64,000 bases of DNA from Prosapia bicincta (GCA_036971475.1 JBAIZL010000001.1:151511044-151575043), one strand, 5' to 3'. Shown: positions 21,451 through 37,195, numbered from the stretch's first letter. Translations and numbers: made by a program. Notes: generated by a model not told the origin, from the sequence alone.

Positions 21451-22835
21451 AACCTACTTACACGCATGCATGCACGGGCTCACGCACACACTCACACTGC
21501 AACAAACCCCTCCTAAACCTTGCACGACCAACTCTTAATCATCTGCCTAGAACGCATTAGGCAGGTGAATGCCTAATGTTTAAAATGCACTTGAACGCAT
21601 ACAACGACACACAAACCTGACTTGCTGTTTTTATATACCCCCTACTGTTAACTAATAGTGTGAGGGCTATATAGTCATATATGTCAGTATTTTGTCAGCT
21701 GAAAAGATACATATTAGAATTAACAATCATCACATATATAATATCTTACCATTTGCTATATTAACACGTGATCCAGGTTGGGCAGTGCAAAATATGATCC
21801 TGCTTAATTTTACCTTTTCATAGGCTCCTGTGTTACATTCAAGCAGCATCTGCCAGTGGTACTTGCCCCTGGACTTTGATTTAAAAACCAACTACCTTTT
21901 GATATAGCTCAAATATTTAAAATAATTTTTTTTCAAGAGTAACTCTCCTGTTGTAACATTAGGCTTTATTTTATTGAATTTATTATTTCATGAATCTAAA
22001 TACTCTTGTTTTCTAACTTGCCACCTTTAATTTAATAGTTGGATAAAACTTTAAGTTTTTATTTATTTATTAACACAGGATATTTTGAAATAAATTAAGA
22101 AGATTTTGTATATTGGTTATAATGATGAAAAATAATAAGATTTAGCATAACTTTACACTTACTGATTTCTACTGCTTTTATCAATATGCAGACAATATTT
22201 AACACTGCATATTTAATTAAATTAATATTTTACATATATTTAATTTATATGATGAATTTAATATTTGATTTTTTAAAAATAAATTAAGATTTTATTTTGA
22301 ATTTCACAGTATATCATATACTGATTCTTTCCATAAATTTTAAATCTGAAATTAATTTGGCTTAAGTGTTAATATAACGTTCTGTTATATTAATAATTAT
22401 TTAATATTTTCAACATCATTTACTACTAATACATGAAGTTATTACTTATATTTAATATTTTAAATTATTCAAACTTTTTTAATAATTTTTTTTTTTTTGA
22501 TCCCATTGAAAATTACCAAGTTTATAGTCGAAACCACTCTAATAAATTTAATTACTTATTCTTTTGTTGGTTCTTTCACGACTAAGCTAGTTTAGAGACT
22601 TTCATATGAAATTTGAATAATTTACATGCAAAAATTTTCCTTTTTGGAAAACTGACTTATTTAATTTAATATTAATTATTTTACACAATTCAATATTACT
22701 TATAAGAAAAAGGTTTTGCTTTTTTAAAACTATTCAATAATTTTATTTAGAGTGAAGTCATTGTTTATTTCGTTATGAATCAAAAATTTAAATTAGTAAT
22801 TTCTGAAAAGTTTATTAAACTTTAATTAAATAATT
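21451..22835. other. gene-free sequence with small perfect hairpin
   Basis: Around 21558-21580 cattaggca and tgcctaatg form a 9-bp perfect inverted repeat with a 6-bp loop. The rest is strongly AT-rich and featureless. Confidence 0.4.
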
Positions 22836-23420
22836 TGACTTTAAAAAATGACTTGCCAAATTTTTCATTTCCTGTCATCCCCGGTTCCTGGCCCTTAGAT
22901 CTGTTTGAGGCTGAGGTCTTCTTTCTTCTCCCTGGATCCTTAGGAATTTTCAGACAGCGAAACCATGGTAGGTCGTTACGATTGAGTTACATTTCCACAA
23001 AATGGAAGTACCGAATGCCAAATCACGATTTTTAACTTGCTTTATAAATTTAACGATAGAAAAGTTCCTGTAGACGCCATCTGGCCCGTTGACTCTTGTG
23101 TCTAGCTGAAAACCGACATAGTTTCATTCGGCACTTGTCAAAATTTTATTTTGTTGAACTCCTCTAAAAAAGCGTGATCTAACTTTTATATCACCCTCGT
23201 CGTACTTCCATCTCCAGCAGCTTGGTCTTACAACTCTATCAGCTTGTTTTTCTTGTCGAAGTCTGTCTCTCCGTTATCACCTTGCCTGAAGACCCCTTAT
23301 CGTTATTTTAATTCCTAAATGTCTATTTTATTTAATTTGCTGTAATTGTTTCTTAATAAAGTTTATGGTTTATTATTTCACTATTGGTTTTTTCACGCTT
23401 TATTCGTTATTTGGAAATGT
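22836..23420. other. GC-elevated island of unknown nature
   Basis: About 580 bp noticeably richer in G+C than the flanks, with several short open segments in both directions. The longest reads RCLKIPKDPGRRKKTSASNR in the minus strand. An aataaa polyadenylation-type signal lies near 23357. It could be a transposon or LTR remnant or a lost exon; no domain is recognised. Confidence 0.3.
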
Positions 23421-23700
23421 CGATGGTTGTTGTAGGTGGTCTGGGTCACTAGCTAGTATTTTGTAGTGATTTTCTTGCACTTAATTATCGGCACTACACT
23501 CCCGGTTTGTCTAATTTATTTGTTAATTACAATTTTTTATTATTGACTATAAAATATTGGCTTTTATACTCTGTAATTATATGCTTTTCTTTGATATTTC
23601 TTTAATATAAAAATTTTAACATTTTCTAGTTACAATTTGTGAAATTCAAATTTATACAAATTTTAATTCTTTTAGATTGCACGGACAAACTGCCCGTTGC

Positions 23701-26511
<2,811 letters not shown>

Positions 26512-26658
26512 GGCAATTCTACCAAAGTAATTACGTAAATGGTTCAGGAAGTATATCTTAGGCAATTCTACCAAAGTAATTACGTAAATGGTTCAGGAAG
26601 TATATCTTAGGCAATTCTATCAAAGTAATTACGTAAATGGTTCAAGAAGTATTTCTAC
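26512..26658 (+). repeat. three tandem copies of a 49-bp unit
   Basis: Units start at 26512, 26561 and 26610 (ggcaattctaccaaagtaat...). The first two are identical over nearly the whole length and the third has a few changes. Confidence 0.93.
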
Positions 26659-27782
26659 GAGGAATTGTATACGAGAACCACCAACAAGACCACTGAAGTC
26701 ATCCTATGACCAGCCAGAAAACAGCAAAATGTTTCAATAAAATAATTACTCTATTTTCTTATTAAACTGACAAGCAATATAACTGACTAAAATTTAATAG
26801 ACTATATTAAATTTCTGAATAAGTTCTTTAAAATTATAAATCCAGAGTTAATTTTCAAAAGAGCTAATTACAATAAATCTTAAACAATCGGCACCGTTAA
26901 AGTATACATTATTTACCAATTAAAAACAAATTAAAATTAGTAAAAATTTAAAGTATTATTGTTAATTTTTTATAATAATTTTAAATTAATAAAATAAGTG
27001 TTTCGTCCCCCAAATATTATATTTAATAGGTAGGTAATGTCAATCGTTTAATTCAAAAAAATGTCTTTTGTACAATTGTTTAGATCATGTATTAAAACAC
27101 AGTTTTTTGTTATTTTAAATTGTAAATTAGTTTTGTTTTGTCACACAAGTCATCCTTAAGAAATCATCCAGTTCCATTTATTTATAACTATGACAGTCTC
27201 AATGATAGGCAATAAGTTTACAATTCCATTTGTAGTAGGAGTAGGCCTATCGTAATTCAAGAAATTTGAACAGCAATGTAATTAAATAATAAATTTAAAT
27301 GTCATTTTTTTAATATCGAGAGTAGCGTTACCCGGCGCGCGTTCTGGATGGGAAATTTTATTATAAAAAATGAGAAATAATTTTTTAATTGTTAATTACA
27401 CTTAATAATAACAACATATTAATATTATGTTCCACTATAATAGGACTGCTTGTTTTAGAGTTCTGTTTAGTGGTAAACAAACGAACTTTTTTTCATAATG
27501 CCAATGGGTTTATCTGGAGAATGTCTTCAAACAAATTTCAATAAAAATTTCTTGTTGATGAAACATTTGCTCAATAAATGTATAACACTAAATGCCTCCT
27601 GTTTATTATATAAACTATAGGCCTATGTTTTGTATAATATGCGATTTCTTAATTTGTGATAAATCAATAGTTAATGTTTTTACTAACTAACTGCATAGAT
27701 TTCTTATTTTAATTTAGTTAAAACCTTCATTATCTAAAGTTGCTTGACGTAATCATCTTGAATTCAATTATTAAACTATATT
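26659..27782. other. gene-free AT-rich sequence
   Basis: No gene or repeat recognised apart from two TAGGCCTA octamers (27242, 27618). Confidence 0.45.
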
Positions 27783-28084
27783 TAAAAAGTACTTAACTAA
27801 GTGAATACCTGATGGCTTACTTTCTGGCGCGTTTCAAAACATTCGTTTCTTTTACGAAGCTAAATATTAAATGATCACACACATTTTGAAGCCAACAGCC
27901 TTTTCCATTACATGACACGTGACCAAAATAATCCACCCCATTCCACAGTCATAAAGCCATCCCGTTACAGGTTTTGTACTTAACACGATGCCGCCAGTAG
28001 AGGGCCAGCTTCGTAAAAGGAACCAATGTTTTGAAACGCGACAGCATTAAGCCTTTACGTAATCACTTAGTTAAGTACTTTTTA
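27783..28084. mobile_element. PLE 3' end trapped between inverted terminal repeats
   Basis: Arms 27783-27860 and 28008-28084 are reverse complements (tacttaactaagtgaata against aatcacttagttaagta; gcgtttcaaaaca against tgttttgaaacgc). Between them lies the C-terminal end of a PLE ORF, reading LNDHTHFEANSLFHYMTRD, which matches NNHTHFEANSLFRYIT at the end of the 2.5-kb copy. The right arm equals the 3' tail of that copy (3335-3420). This is therefore the last part of the same PLE subfamily with a second, inverted terminal repeat at its 5' side. Confidence 0.82.
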
Positions 28085-30560
28085 AATATAGCTTTATTAT
28101 CTATTTAAGAAATAGGATATAAGTCAAGTAAATCTCCTACGAGTTACAGAGAGGCGTGTCCTGGAATGTTACGTTACTCCACGTAAAGTAGTGATTTAAG
28201 ATCTAAAAAGCCTCTACTATATTCAACTCTTATTCTCATAAGAATATTTTTCAAATATGTTTGAAACTAATTAACCTGAATACATTTGAGTAAATGTTTC
28301 TGTCTTTCCCAACACTGCAAAATTTCTTTTTGACGCGTACATTGGAGTACTATTAAAGTTTTGAGGATGGTTTTATTCCAAAACGCGTCGACAAAGAAAA
28401 ATAATATATTATTAGGAAAGGCTGAAAATATGAAGTCAAATGTATAGAAAATATTCCTAAAAGAGGTGAAGATAAGTAAATTAAAAATAGTTCTGAAATT
28501 ATAGATCGTAGAGAGGTAAAACGTAACCGTTTCCTTAATTTGGTTTTTATTAAAAAGTTAAAGCAATTGACTTTAATACATTAATGCCTCTAAATTAAAA
28601 AGGCGGTTATGAAATATAATTAATTAAATAAGAAATTAAAAAGAAATATATTCTATATTTAATACCTACGTAAGAATCATTTGTTAGAAATCCGTTACTT
28701 GTTTGATTAGATTATCCGTTACAGAGTTTAGATTATTCCCATGAATTGATTCTTTAGACATTTTGATGGGATTTCCGAGTGTTATCTGCCTATTTCCAAA
28801 TGATTTTGTTTTAATAATGAACACGTATTTTTAAAATTACTCAGTTTGTTGTGAAATTGAAATTAACGAGAAAAATTTTATTTAGCTGATCCAAATTTTA
28901 AATTATAAAATTCATTGTCTAATATTGTGAGATTACTGTAGGATAATTGAATGATGTAATTTAAAGTATATTAAAGTAAAATTAAATATATTTAGGTATA
29001 TTTGTGTACCAACACAAAGGTTACTAAATAAAAAAAAAGTCTAGGATTATTAAAAAATGACATAATAAACTACTAATAGACTAATATTTATAGTAGTTTA
29101 CTAATAAACGTATCCCCCCCCCCCCCCGATTAGGAGATGAAACATCTCTATAGGATCTTTTTCGTTGTTCTATTAATCCCCCCTATTCAATAATTTTTTC
29201 AAACAATCGTCTATTTCATCAACAATCGTTGATTTTTCTAACGTTACACTATTGTTGACAAAACTTATTCACAGATTCCCCGCTGGCAAGTCATTCTACC
29301 CGTGTTTCCAGCTAGATCATCACACGTTTCCGTTTACTATGCTCACCGATTTGTATTGTATAAAATCGTTATCGACCAAAACTGAAAGAATGAATTGCCT
29401 TGTATTCCTCATTAAAACATTATTTTTTTTATAACCAAGCAATCAACCTCTTAATTTTTAAGAGAAAAACATTTAGTATGTGGGATACTTTTGTAAATTT
29501 CGACTCGCAGTTAAGCAGTTTCACAGGAGCTTGTTTCCTAAACTACATAAATATGGAACTCATGTACATTTATATGTAAATAGATACTTAGTAAAGTTGA
29601 CTATAAAATATATTTGACCAATGTTCACGCAAAACAGACAGATAAGGAGATGGTAATTCAGTTTTTAAACGCTATGTCTGTTAAAGAGCATAGCGGTTCT
29701 AGGGAGGTTACTTTCTATGCTGTAAACACCCTGTAAGTAAACTTTTAAGTTCCTATCTGTTAGAGTAGAAACGTAGTTTCTTAGCTACAGGATGACTTGA
29801 CCTTGAACGTGCAGAGTGAAGAGACCCTTTCATACTAAGGAAAGAGTCCAGAAATGAAATAGTAGAAAAACTGGGACTTGATATAAAAAGGGAAAGTTAA
29901 CCGGAAATATGTAATTATGTTTTTTTTCTGTAAATAGCCCCACTGGAAATCTGTTTCTTATTGTTGTGTTGTTATTAAAAAAATTGATAATTTAGTCTGT
30001 GCATCGGAATAGTCTGAAGAAAACAGTGAATAGACTTCAATGGAGAGTGATGTGGAACCAGAAGCCTTACCAAGCAAACCCAAGGAAACAAAGTACTCGA
30101 ATTGGCACCTCCGACGAAGAGAACAGACTTATATTATTTAGATAATAACATTTATTTTGTTTAATTTGTTTAAACAGGAATAGATTCTAAATTGTAATAA
30201 CTTATGACACTATTATATAGTTAACCTGATTAATTAACGACTAATAATTTATATGCAAAATAAATTTCTTTCCATTAATACGATTTTTATACAACAATTG
30301 AGATTGTGAATGATAAATTTGATTTAAAAAAATAGTGACCTAAAACTGTAATTAAGGTCATTAACAGTTCTCCTTATTAATAATAATACTGTAACTTGAA
30401 AAAAATAATATAAATAATAACAATTTGTAATTGTTTTGAATATCGATTAGGTTTACACAATGAATATCGATGTATTTAGTTGTAGGCCTACTTGTATTCA
30501 GCAGAATTGAGTAGTTAATTAGCCTAAGAAATGATCCTCATAAATTCTAGTATTAGAAAT
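28085..30560. other. gene-free sequence upstream of the SPH gene
   Basis: AT-rich. It includes a C14 homopolymer at 29114-29127. A short open stretch at about 30041-30139 begins MESDVEPEALPSKPKETKYS and then reads NWHLRRREQT; it is not identified and may be a transposase or exon scrap. Confidence 0.4.
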
Positions 30561-30617
30561 TTTATATATATATATATATATATAAAATCATATATATATG
30601 TAATATATATAATCATT

Positions 30618-30669
<52 letters not shown>
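30560..30669. repeat. (AT)n microsatellites with flanking hairpin
   Basis: AT runs are separated by gtaatatatataatcattctt. The phrase aatcattcttatat is repeated inverted at 30667-30684 (acaagaatgattatat), so the AT run lies inside a foldback. Confidence 0.8.
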
Positions 30670-30671
<2 letters not shown>

Positions 30672-30904
30672 AGAATGATTATATATTGAAATAGAATGAA
30701 AATAAATAATATATCTCTCTCTACAAAGTTAAAATTACACCATGCAATTATATTATGACTAAGTTAGAAGTTGGAGGAAACCTAGCCCATAAGGCTTACT
30801 TATGTTTTCTCTTTCAAGTGGTGAGATTTCTATAAATTGAATATGAGTCAATAAAGTGAGTGTAATTATTCATTTCCCTAACACTTTTACCGATAAATGT
30901 ACGA

Positions 30905-31012
30905 AGAGTTATCAGTTAGTAAAAAGATAAGTTATCGAATTCGAGAAGTCAGGTTGCCTCAGTTGCTGCAAGGTTTCGATCGACAGCTGTACTAGCCGGA
31001 ATAATACACAAT
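30905..31012 (+). promoter_or_regulatory. candidate promoter/5' UTR of the SPH gene
   Basis: Upstream of the signal-peptide ATG are three GATA-type sites: TTATCA near 30909, AGATAAG at 30925-30931 and TTATCG overlapping its right edge. An initiator-like TCAGTT lies at about 30959. GATA sites of the AGATAAG type are common upstream of arthropod gut digestive genes. No clear TATA box is seen. This is an inference from short motifs. Confidence 0.25.
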
Positions 31013-31052
31013 ATGCATACCTTCTTAATAGCTATTTTATCTGCACTACATG
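31013..31052 (+). CDS. serine protease homologue exon 1: signal peptide
   Basis: ATG at 31013 encodes MHTFLIAILSALH plus one base, a short hydrophobic signal peptide, followed by a GTGAGT donor. Phase 1 at the end matches exon 2. The protein is therefore expected to be secreted. The start is chosen because it is the only ATG giving a hydrophobic leader with a donor of the right phase. Confidence 0.72.
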
Positions 31053-31539
31053 GTGAGTTATTTTACTTTGTAATCTAGAGTTTGTGGTTAATTTTTATTT
31101 GAAACTGTGAAATATGTAAATGAGTGGAAATTGTTTTAAAAAAGAAGAGCGACAAACGACATTAAAGCGTAAATACTGGGCGTTTTAATTGAATGTGCGT
31201 GATTGTTACCGCTTCTTGTTAGACCAACAACACGGTTTTAGTCATGTATATTTTTAAAGAATACGAATTTCGATTAGGTTTGTGTTACAATCAATTGGTT
31301 GGTATCAAATATAAATACGTTACCTATCAAATATCATTAGATGTTTGATTGCAAAGTTTTTTTTTCAAATATAAAAGCTAGTTGGTAATCATTGCTATCT
31401 GCACTGACTATTCTTTGCACTGCTACAGGATCATCAATAATTTTGAGTTCGTACAAATTTGTATGTATATGTGATTATATATTCTTTTGTCTCAAGTCGA
31501 AAATGCGGGTTTTCTTACTATCATAATGATTTTTGAACC
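31053..31539 (+). other. SPH intron 1, left part
   Basis: AT-rich intron of a 6.1-kb intron (31053-37195). Nothing recognised here. Confidence 0.5.
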
Positions 31540-32010
31540 TTAGTACAACGCAAATATTGCCCGCCGCACTGGATCACTTTTTATAAAATGATTTACCATT
31601 GTCCTCAGATCTAAATTGTCCCGTACACCTTGATGGGTATTTAATATAGCGACGTTTACTTTTTTGTAGACCGCAGGTACGTTTTTAACCGGCGAAGAGC
31701 ACTGAATTACCTCTCTACTGAAGCAGGGGTCACGGGTACAGTAAGAAGGAGCTTCAAACATTTACAAAATTCTGGAAGAATCTTACAAATTGTGTTTTCC
31801 TCCATTAAAAGCTTCCTTATATCTTGCATCGAGGTTAAACTAATTTTTTTCTGTCTGACGATGTCCCCTAACAAGTGGGGAGACAATATGTCTATATTTA
31901 AGTCGTGTTCAAAAAACCCGGCAGTGTTGCCAACTTTCAGTGTTAGCAGCTGATGCACTCTTTTCCACTGAAAGTACATTCTGAAGGCCCGTATACATAA
32001 ATTTCTCATT
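31540..32010 (-). pseudogene. hAT transposase C-terminal relic
   Basis: On the minus strand, the stretch 32009-31707 ends ICKILPEFCKCLKLLLTVPV followed by TPASVER. This is the hAT C-terminal dimerisation signature (LPxxxxLLxLLLTxPVTSASxERSFS). After a frame change, a second frame (31761-31540) carries VAILNTHQGVRDNLDLRTMV and continues to FIKSDPVRRAIF, fitting the end of the same domain. It is interrupted and lacks its N-terminal zinc finger and catalytic core here. Confidence 0.75.
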
Positions 32011-32176
32011 TATACATAATATCCCTTCTATGTATATTAGTTTAACCTAATCTTTGGGGTAATTCGTATGTGTGTGCTGTAGAGGATTACAAATCTCTAA
32101 GTTTTTTTTGGTACGAAACTGACGTGATATCTTTTGCTCTGCAAACGAGATCAGGTTTTTTGTTTAGACATTTCCG
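32011..32176. other. intron spacer between hAT relic and unknown ORF
   Basis: No feature seen. It could be the decayed middle of the hAT element. Confidence 0.3.
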
Positions 32177-32551
32177 CTACAATATATCAAATCCAGTATG
32201 CTTTTCTGCCAGCATTTCGAGCAGACACTCTAACTTCGATTCGATCTCTTCGTACACTTCGATTCGATCTCTATAGCAATCTTCGTACACTGTATCTTTG
32301 TGTTTATTTCTTCCACACGGTCCATTACGTGCCAAAAAAGTAAGATAAAAAAATATTTTTTGAAATGTTTCATATTTTCTACATAACCAGCACAATTTTA
32401 AAGCTGCGTTAGATGTTCCTTCTTCGGAAAATTTGTCAAATATTAACAGAAGGATTTGATGATTTATTATTTGGTGAATGCTTGACGATATTGCCCATTC
32501 ATAGTGTAGGCAAAGCCTATGCAACTGCCAAAGCAGAGCTTTCTTCTGCAT
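32177..32551 (-). pseudogene. unidentified open stretch, possibly upstream part of the hAT relic
   Basis: A 124-codon open frame with a varied, protein-like composition (SEEGTSNAALKLCWLCRKYE; RDRIEVYEEIESKLECLLEM). It lies in the same orientation and just upstream of the hAT C-terminus, so it may be part of the same element. I do not recognise a hAT catalytic motif in it. A tcgattcgatctct duplication sits at 32237-32272. Confidence 0.35.
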
Positions 32552-34335
32552 TTATGGTTTGAGAAATATGTTTTTGGAGACGCCTTAATTTTTCTGATGA
32601 AATCCTTTACCAGGATCATGTTTTTTAGAATTTGTAAAGATTAATTTATGAGGAATTGATTGTCACGGTGGGAAGCATCTTAAAGTGGAGAGATATTTAT
32701 ATTTTTCAAAATTTATCAGAACTAGAACAAATATTATTAGAGGAATACCTGAAACAGAAAAGAAAATATATATAACGAAAATACGGAACACTCAAGACTT
32801 CCCCGTCAGGTGGTTATTGCGGGGTTCCGTCGCTTTTTCCCCTAGCTCTTATGTTTTTAATGGTCCTTTTCTTATATCCTACTGTCCATGGAGCCTGTTT
32901 ATACAAGTATCTCAACGCTAGGAATTAAGTTGGAAATTTGAAAGTGTCAAGAAAGGTCTTTAATATATATAAAAACTAAACAGAATCCTACTAAAACCAA
33001 GTCTGCCAAGACGAACAACAAAACCAACACCATCTCCTCTATTTCCAGAGACGCTGAACCCACTTCGCAGTTATCAGGCCTATCAGCAAGTAACAATCAA
33101 TATTAATATACGCATTAAGAATTTAGGAAAAGTTAATTAGTAAAATTTTAAAATAAAAATGGTTTTAAAATTTTGGGATGGTTAAATTAAACTGAGAACT
33201 AATCCAAAGAAGATGGTTTTATATTAAATAAACTTATCTTCAATTTAATATGAAAAATGTAATATAGGTGTAATTTAGGGCTTTAAATTTAGAAACATGA
33301 CTCAAAAATTAATAACAAAAATAAGATAAATACGACTGATAGTTTTACAGTAATGTATTAGGAGTGATATTTTATGTACAGTAGTTACTAAATATGCTGT
33401 ATGAAATGCAGCTAAGAGAATAATTTATACAATAATTAATATTTTTTATTCACCAAGTATCAATTTATAATGAAAATAATATTTAAACTAAATTTTGTAT
33501 TAAAGAGAATATTTAAATTAAGGCTGTATCAATTGTTTGCGTTTTTGAATGTTCTACTGTCAAATTATATCTTTTATTCCCTAAAAGATTCCAAGTTTTT
33601 ACTAGATTATCATATTGGGTCATGCATTTCCGGGAACCTACATAAACCACAATTTCCACAAACATGTCAGCTGATTTACTTAGACATTTCTAATATGCAC
33701 TGATGGAGGCTCTCGCAACTTATCGATAAGAGCTATATAACAATGCTAGGATTAGCAGAAAACCATGATAATCAACATATCAAATTTAATATTCATAACG
33801 ACCTTCATTTTTTTTTATTTATTTAACTTTAATATTACTTATAGTACGAGCGCCCAATTCCTTGTTATTAAAAATCCGTTAGTTCGTGTGATTTATATTC
33901 AGTATGCCTTCCAATCTATACAAATAAACTTACGAGAATAAAAATTATAATTTAAATAAGTTATCCCTATATATTTATATTGACCTCTTCAACACTAGAT
34001 GTAGAGTGGGCGAATGTTATATAATGTTTTTAATAACAAATATAAAAGTTTTTCATGGTGTACGGTTTCATATTTTATTACGTCTTTGAAACCATCAATA
34101 CAAAACAGTTTATATAATGAGGGTTTTGACGATATTTATAGAAGAAAAAGAGGTAAGATTAGAAATGAGCTTTCTTAGGAAAACTTCAATGCTCACAACC
34201 GATACTATCATCGACTAAGCTTATCGATGCGTCAGATACATCGGTGTTTTAGTTATCCAATAGCAATGGTGTAGTTCATAGAAAAAAATTGAATTATGTA
34301 AATTTGCTTATTGTATTCAACTTGAACTCACTGAT
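32552..34335 (+). other. SPH intron 1, middle
   Basis: AT-rich intron. Short open frames (32685-32921, 33470-33703) have no recognised domain and no supporting splice structure. Confidence 0.45.
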
Positions 34336-34912
34336 TAAATTATAAGTAATCATTGCATAATTGAGTGGAAACTTTTTCAACTTACATGCTGAGGCGTTTC
34401 GAAACAATTGTTTCCTTGGCGAAGCCAACCCGCTACTCGTCAACGAAATCGTTTTGAAACAATCGTTTCTTTGGCGAAGCCAACCCGCTACTCGTCAACG
34501 AAATCGTTTTGAAACAATCGTTTCTTTGGCGAAGCCAACCCGCTACTCGTCAACGAGATTGTTTCGAAACAATCGTTTCTTTGGCGAAGCCAACCCGCTA
34601 CTCGTCAACGAAATCGTTTTGAAACAATCGTTTCTTTGGCGAAGCCAACCCGCTACTCGTCAACGAAATCGTTTTGAAACAATCGTTTCTTTGGCGAAGC
34701 CAACCCGCTACTCGTCAACGAGATTGTTTCGAAACAATTGTTTCGTTGGCGAAGCCAACCCGCTACTCGTCAACGAAATCGTTTTGAAACAATCGTTTCT
34801 TTGGCGAAGCCAACCCGCTACTCGTCAACGAGATTGTTTCGAAACGCGTCAGAAAGTAAGTTCAAAAGTTTTCACTCAGTTATGCAATAATTACTTATGA
34901 ATTATTTACTTT
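34336..34912. mobile_element. foldback element with internal 55-bp minisatellite
   Basis: Inverted arms of about 65 bp (34336-34402 and 34848-34912; attgcataattgagtgg against its complement in cactcagttatgcaat) enclose about eight tandem 55-bp units. Units start at 34416, 34471, 34526, 34581 and so on. Each unit contains the perfect hairpin TTGGC-gaa-GCCAA and a gaaacaatYgtttc palindrome. The gcgtttcgaaac and ggcgaagc phrases resemble the arms of the PLE terminal repeat at 27.8 kb, so the core may descend from a PLE terminus. A 179-codon open frame across the array is a by-product of the repeat. Confidence 0.88.
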
Positions 34913-35554
34913 AAATTAATAATTCAATATATACTATAGATGAATTTATTTAATTTAGCAAAACATCGATATTATATAAATACATAAGTAGAACAAATAG
35001 AAATAATTGATCACTAAAATGATTCGAAATTAATTGAATAAAACAATAGTGTAAATGTAAAAACAATCTCCAAATTTTAGTTAATATAAACTAATATATA
35101 AGTTAATATTTTGATGAATCATCATTTATTGGTATTAATTAATTAATGATGAAAGTATTAAATCTGTAAAAATTTTGTTAAAAAAGATAAAAGTCAATCT
35201 TGTCACTAATGACTAAAACGGTTCCTAAAGAAAGACAATTTTCAAGATGAGTACCGCACACTTAATTTGTTACATGCTTTTGTTAGAAATTTTGCTCTTT
35301 AGAAAACAGCTGTTCTGATAGGACGAAGGTTACCATTATAACCAAACAAGATTTTAATATCTTGTATAGAAGTATAAAGGTTTGTCATTTTTTTCAAGAA
35401 CAAGACTGGATGCTATTTTATTTTTCCCGCTGGGGGCACTTGGAAATAAAACTCCGATTATTTTTTATAATTGAAAGTAACTACCCCACGACGAAGTGAT
35501 GTCGAAGATATGGCTAATACAAGTACAACAACAAAAACATTCATAATTAAATTC

Positions 35555-35587
<33 letters not shown>

Positions 35588-35966
35588 CTATTACTTACCA
35601 TCGATAACAAAAACTTCGACATCAAACTAAAAACATGGATTATCAATGGTCTTGCCCCTTTAATGCTCTTCTTCAAACAATGTGACTCACTGTGTTCAAA
35701 CATTATAAACTGTTTTGAGAAAAGCTATTTGGAAATCATAACTAAAAGATGTAGTGTATGATTGGAAAACATTACCTTCCTAATCCATCCATGGACTACA
35801 TTATAAGCGTGAAATTGTTCTACTTTTGTACGCATAAAGTTCATGTGTCTTGGCAAGTATAAAAACAAACTTCTGGTTTACGGTTGGTTCAAGATATTTA
35901 CTAATTTCTTTACACTAAATTATGTATTTTATACAATATCAAGAGCACAGTGGTACAATATATTAC
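34913..35966 (+). other. SPH intron 1, right part
   Basis: AT-rich intron with an (AT)n run at 35556-35586. No gene seen. Confidence 0.5.
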
Positions 35967-36341
35967 AATGAAAATATTGGAAAGAACCCCAATACTACAA
36001 AAATAATCAAAACTAACAAATAAAACAAGTTACTTAGATTAAACCCTTATGTACATTTCCATGACCATGTCATCATCATCAGAGGGTCTTATAACAAAAT
36101 TACAATCTAGCAAACAAGAAGTTACAAACTATAGTGATGAATCTTATAGTTTGTAACTTTAATCTCAAATCACTCTAGTTTGTAAGTTCGTGCTTGCTAG
36201 ATTGTAATTTTGTTATAAGACCTGATGATGATGACATGGTCATCGAAACGTACATAAGGGTTTAATCTTAAGTAATTTCTTTTCTTTGTTAGTTTTGATT
36301 ATTTTTGTGGTATTGGGGTTCTTTCCAATATTTTTATTGTT
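35967..36341. repeat. foldback pair with hammerhead-like cores, copies 2 and 3
   Basis: Two inverted copies (35967-36135 minus, about 36170-36341 plus) of the repeat at 9041-9216, separated by a short spacer. In the plus copy the CTGATGA box is at 36222-36228, stem II is a perfect GATGAC-ATG-GTCATC hairpin, and GAAA is at 36245-36248, followed by cgtacata. In the minus copy the stem-I bases and both boxes are retained, with one mismatch next to GAAA. Confidence 0.88.
36222..36257 (+). ncRNA. hammerhead-ribozyme-like motif (plus arm)
   Basis: CTGATGA, then an extra T, then a six-base-pair perfect stem II, then GAAACGTACATA. The stem I 5' side has lost a few bases compared with the copy at 9086-9134 (gacctgatga instead of gaccctctgatga). 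Self-cleavage of this copy is therefore doubtful even if the family is a true hammerhead. Confidence 0.45.
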
Positions 36342-37195
36342 ATGTATTATGTTAATAACCATTAAATAAAACTAGAAGGTCTAATCCTTAATGCACAGAT
36401 ACACATAAACTCCTTTTTCTCTCCAACCCTAAAACAAACAATTCCCTCAAAGCCCATAACTCTAGCTCAATTGAAAACAAGTACTTTTTCTAATTTATTA
36501 TGCCTCAATTATTTTAACACAGAATCAACGAGTCATTTCAAAATGTTTAAAATTAAAAACAAAATTTATAAAAGTTAAAGCATCTTTAATAAACCATACA
36601 ACAAAGACATAATCCTTTTTACAAAATCCTAAGTTTTTTATAATACAAGTTTATTTGAATTGCTTTGAAATTAAATGTAAACTAATTACATTTATTATTA
36701 TGATTGCCACTAATAGATTTCTAAGAACAACACTACAGGTGTGTAACATTTATTCAACGATAAGAAGTTTTTAAGCATGTTCATAGAGTCTTTACTAAGT
36801 ATACGTAATCCTTGATAAATAATTGTAAGGATTAACTTATTCAATAATATAACAAATAAAGATATGAATCAACATATGGGTTCAAAATGTTAATCAAATA
36901 ATAATTAACTAACAAAGTCGCTTGTTGTATTCATGTTGAATTCACTGACGAAGCTATAAGTAAATAAGAAAGCTATGCAGGTTAAACTTTGATGTACATT
37001 ACAAAGCTAAATTGTATGCTAGAAAATGCTAATGCCTAGGCCTAAATACGAGTATTTGTTGAGGTTCTTAAACATGTGTTCGCTGACTTTGGAGTATAGG
37101 CGTTATGTTGTAATATTAAATTAAAGTATGTGAGTGTGAAACAAGTTCCTTTTGAGAATTGTTTAACAATGTTATTCTCATTTTTGTTTTTACAG
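36342..37195 (+). other. SPH intron 1, end
   Basis: AT-rich intron ending in TTTTTACAG. The phrase ttgtattcatgttgaattcactga at about 36926 resembles the left flank of the 34.3-kb foldback, so a fragment of that family may be present. Confidence 0.45.

Noticed and set aside
34361..34900. 179-codon open frame with repeated NPLLVNEIVLKQ
   Set aside because: Caused by the 55-bp minisatellite (three units = 165 nt keep the frame open). It starts in a terminal arm and has no domain.
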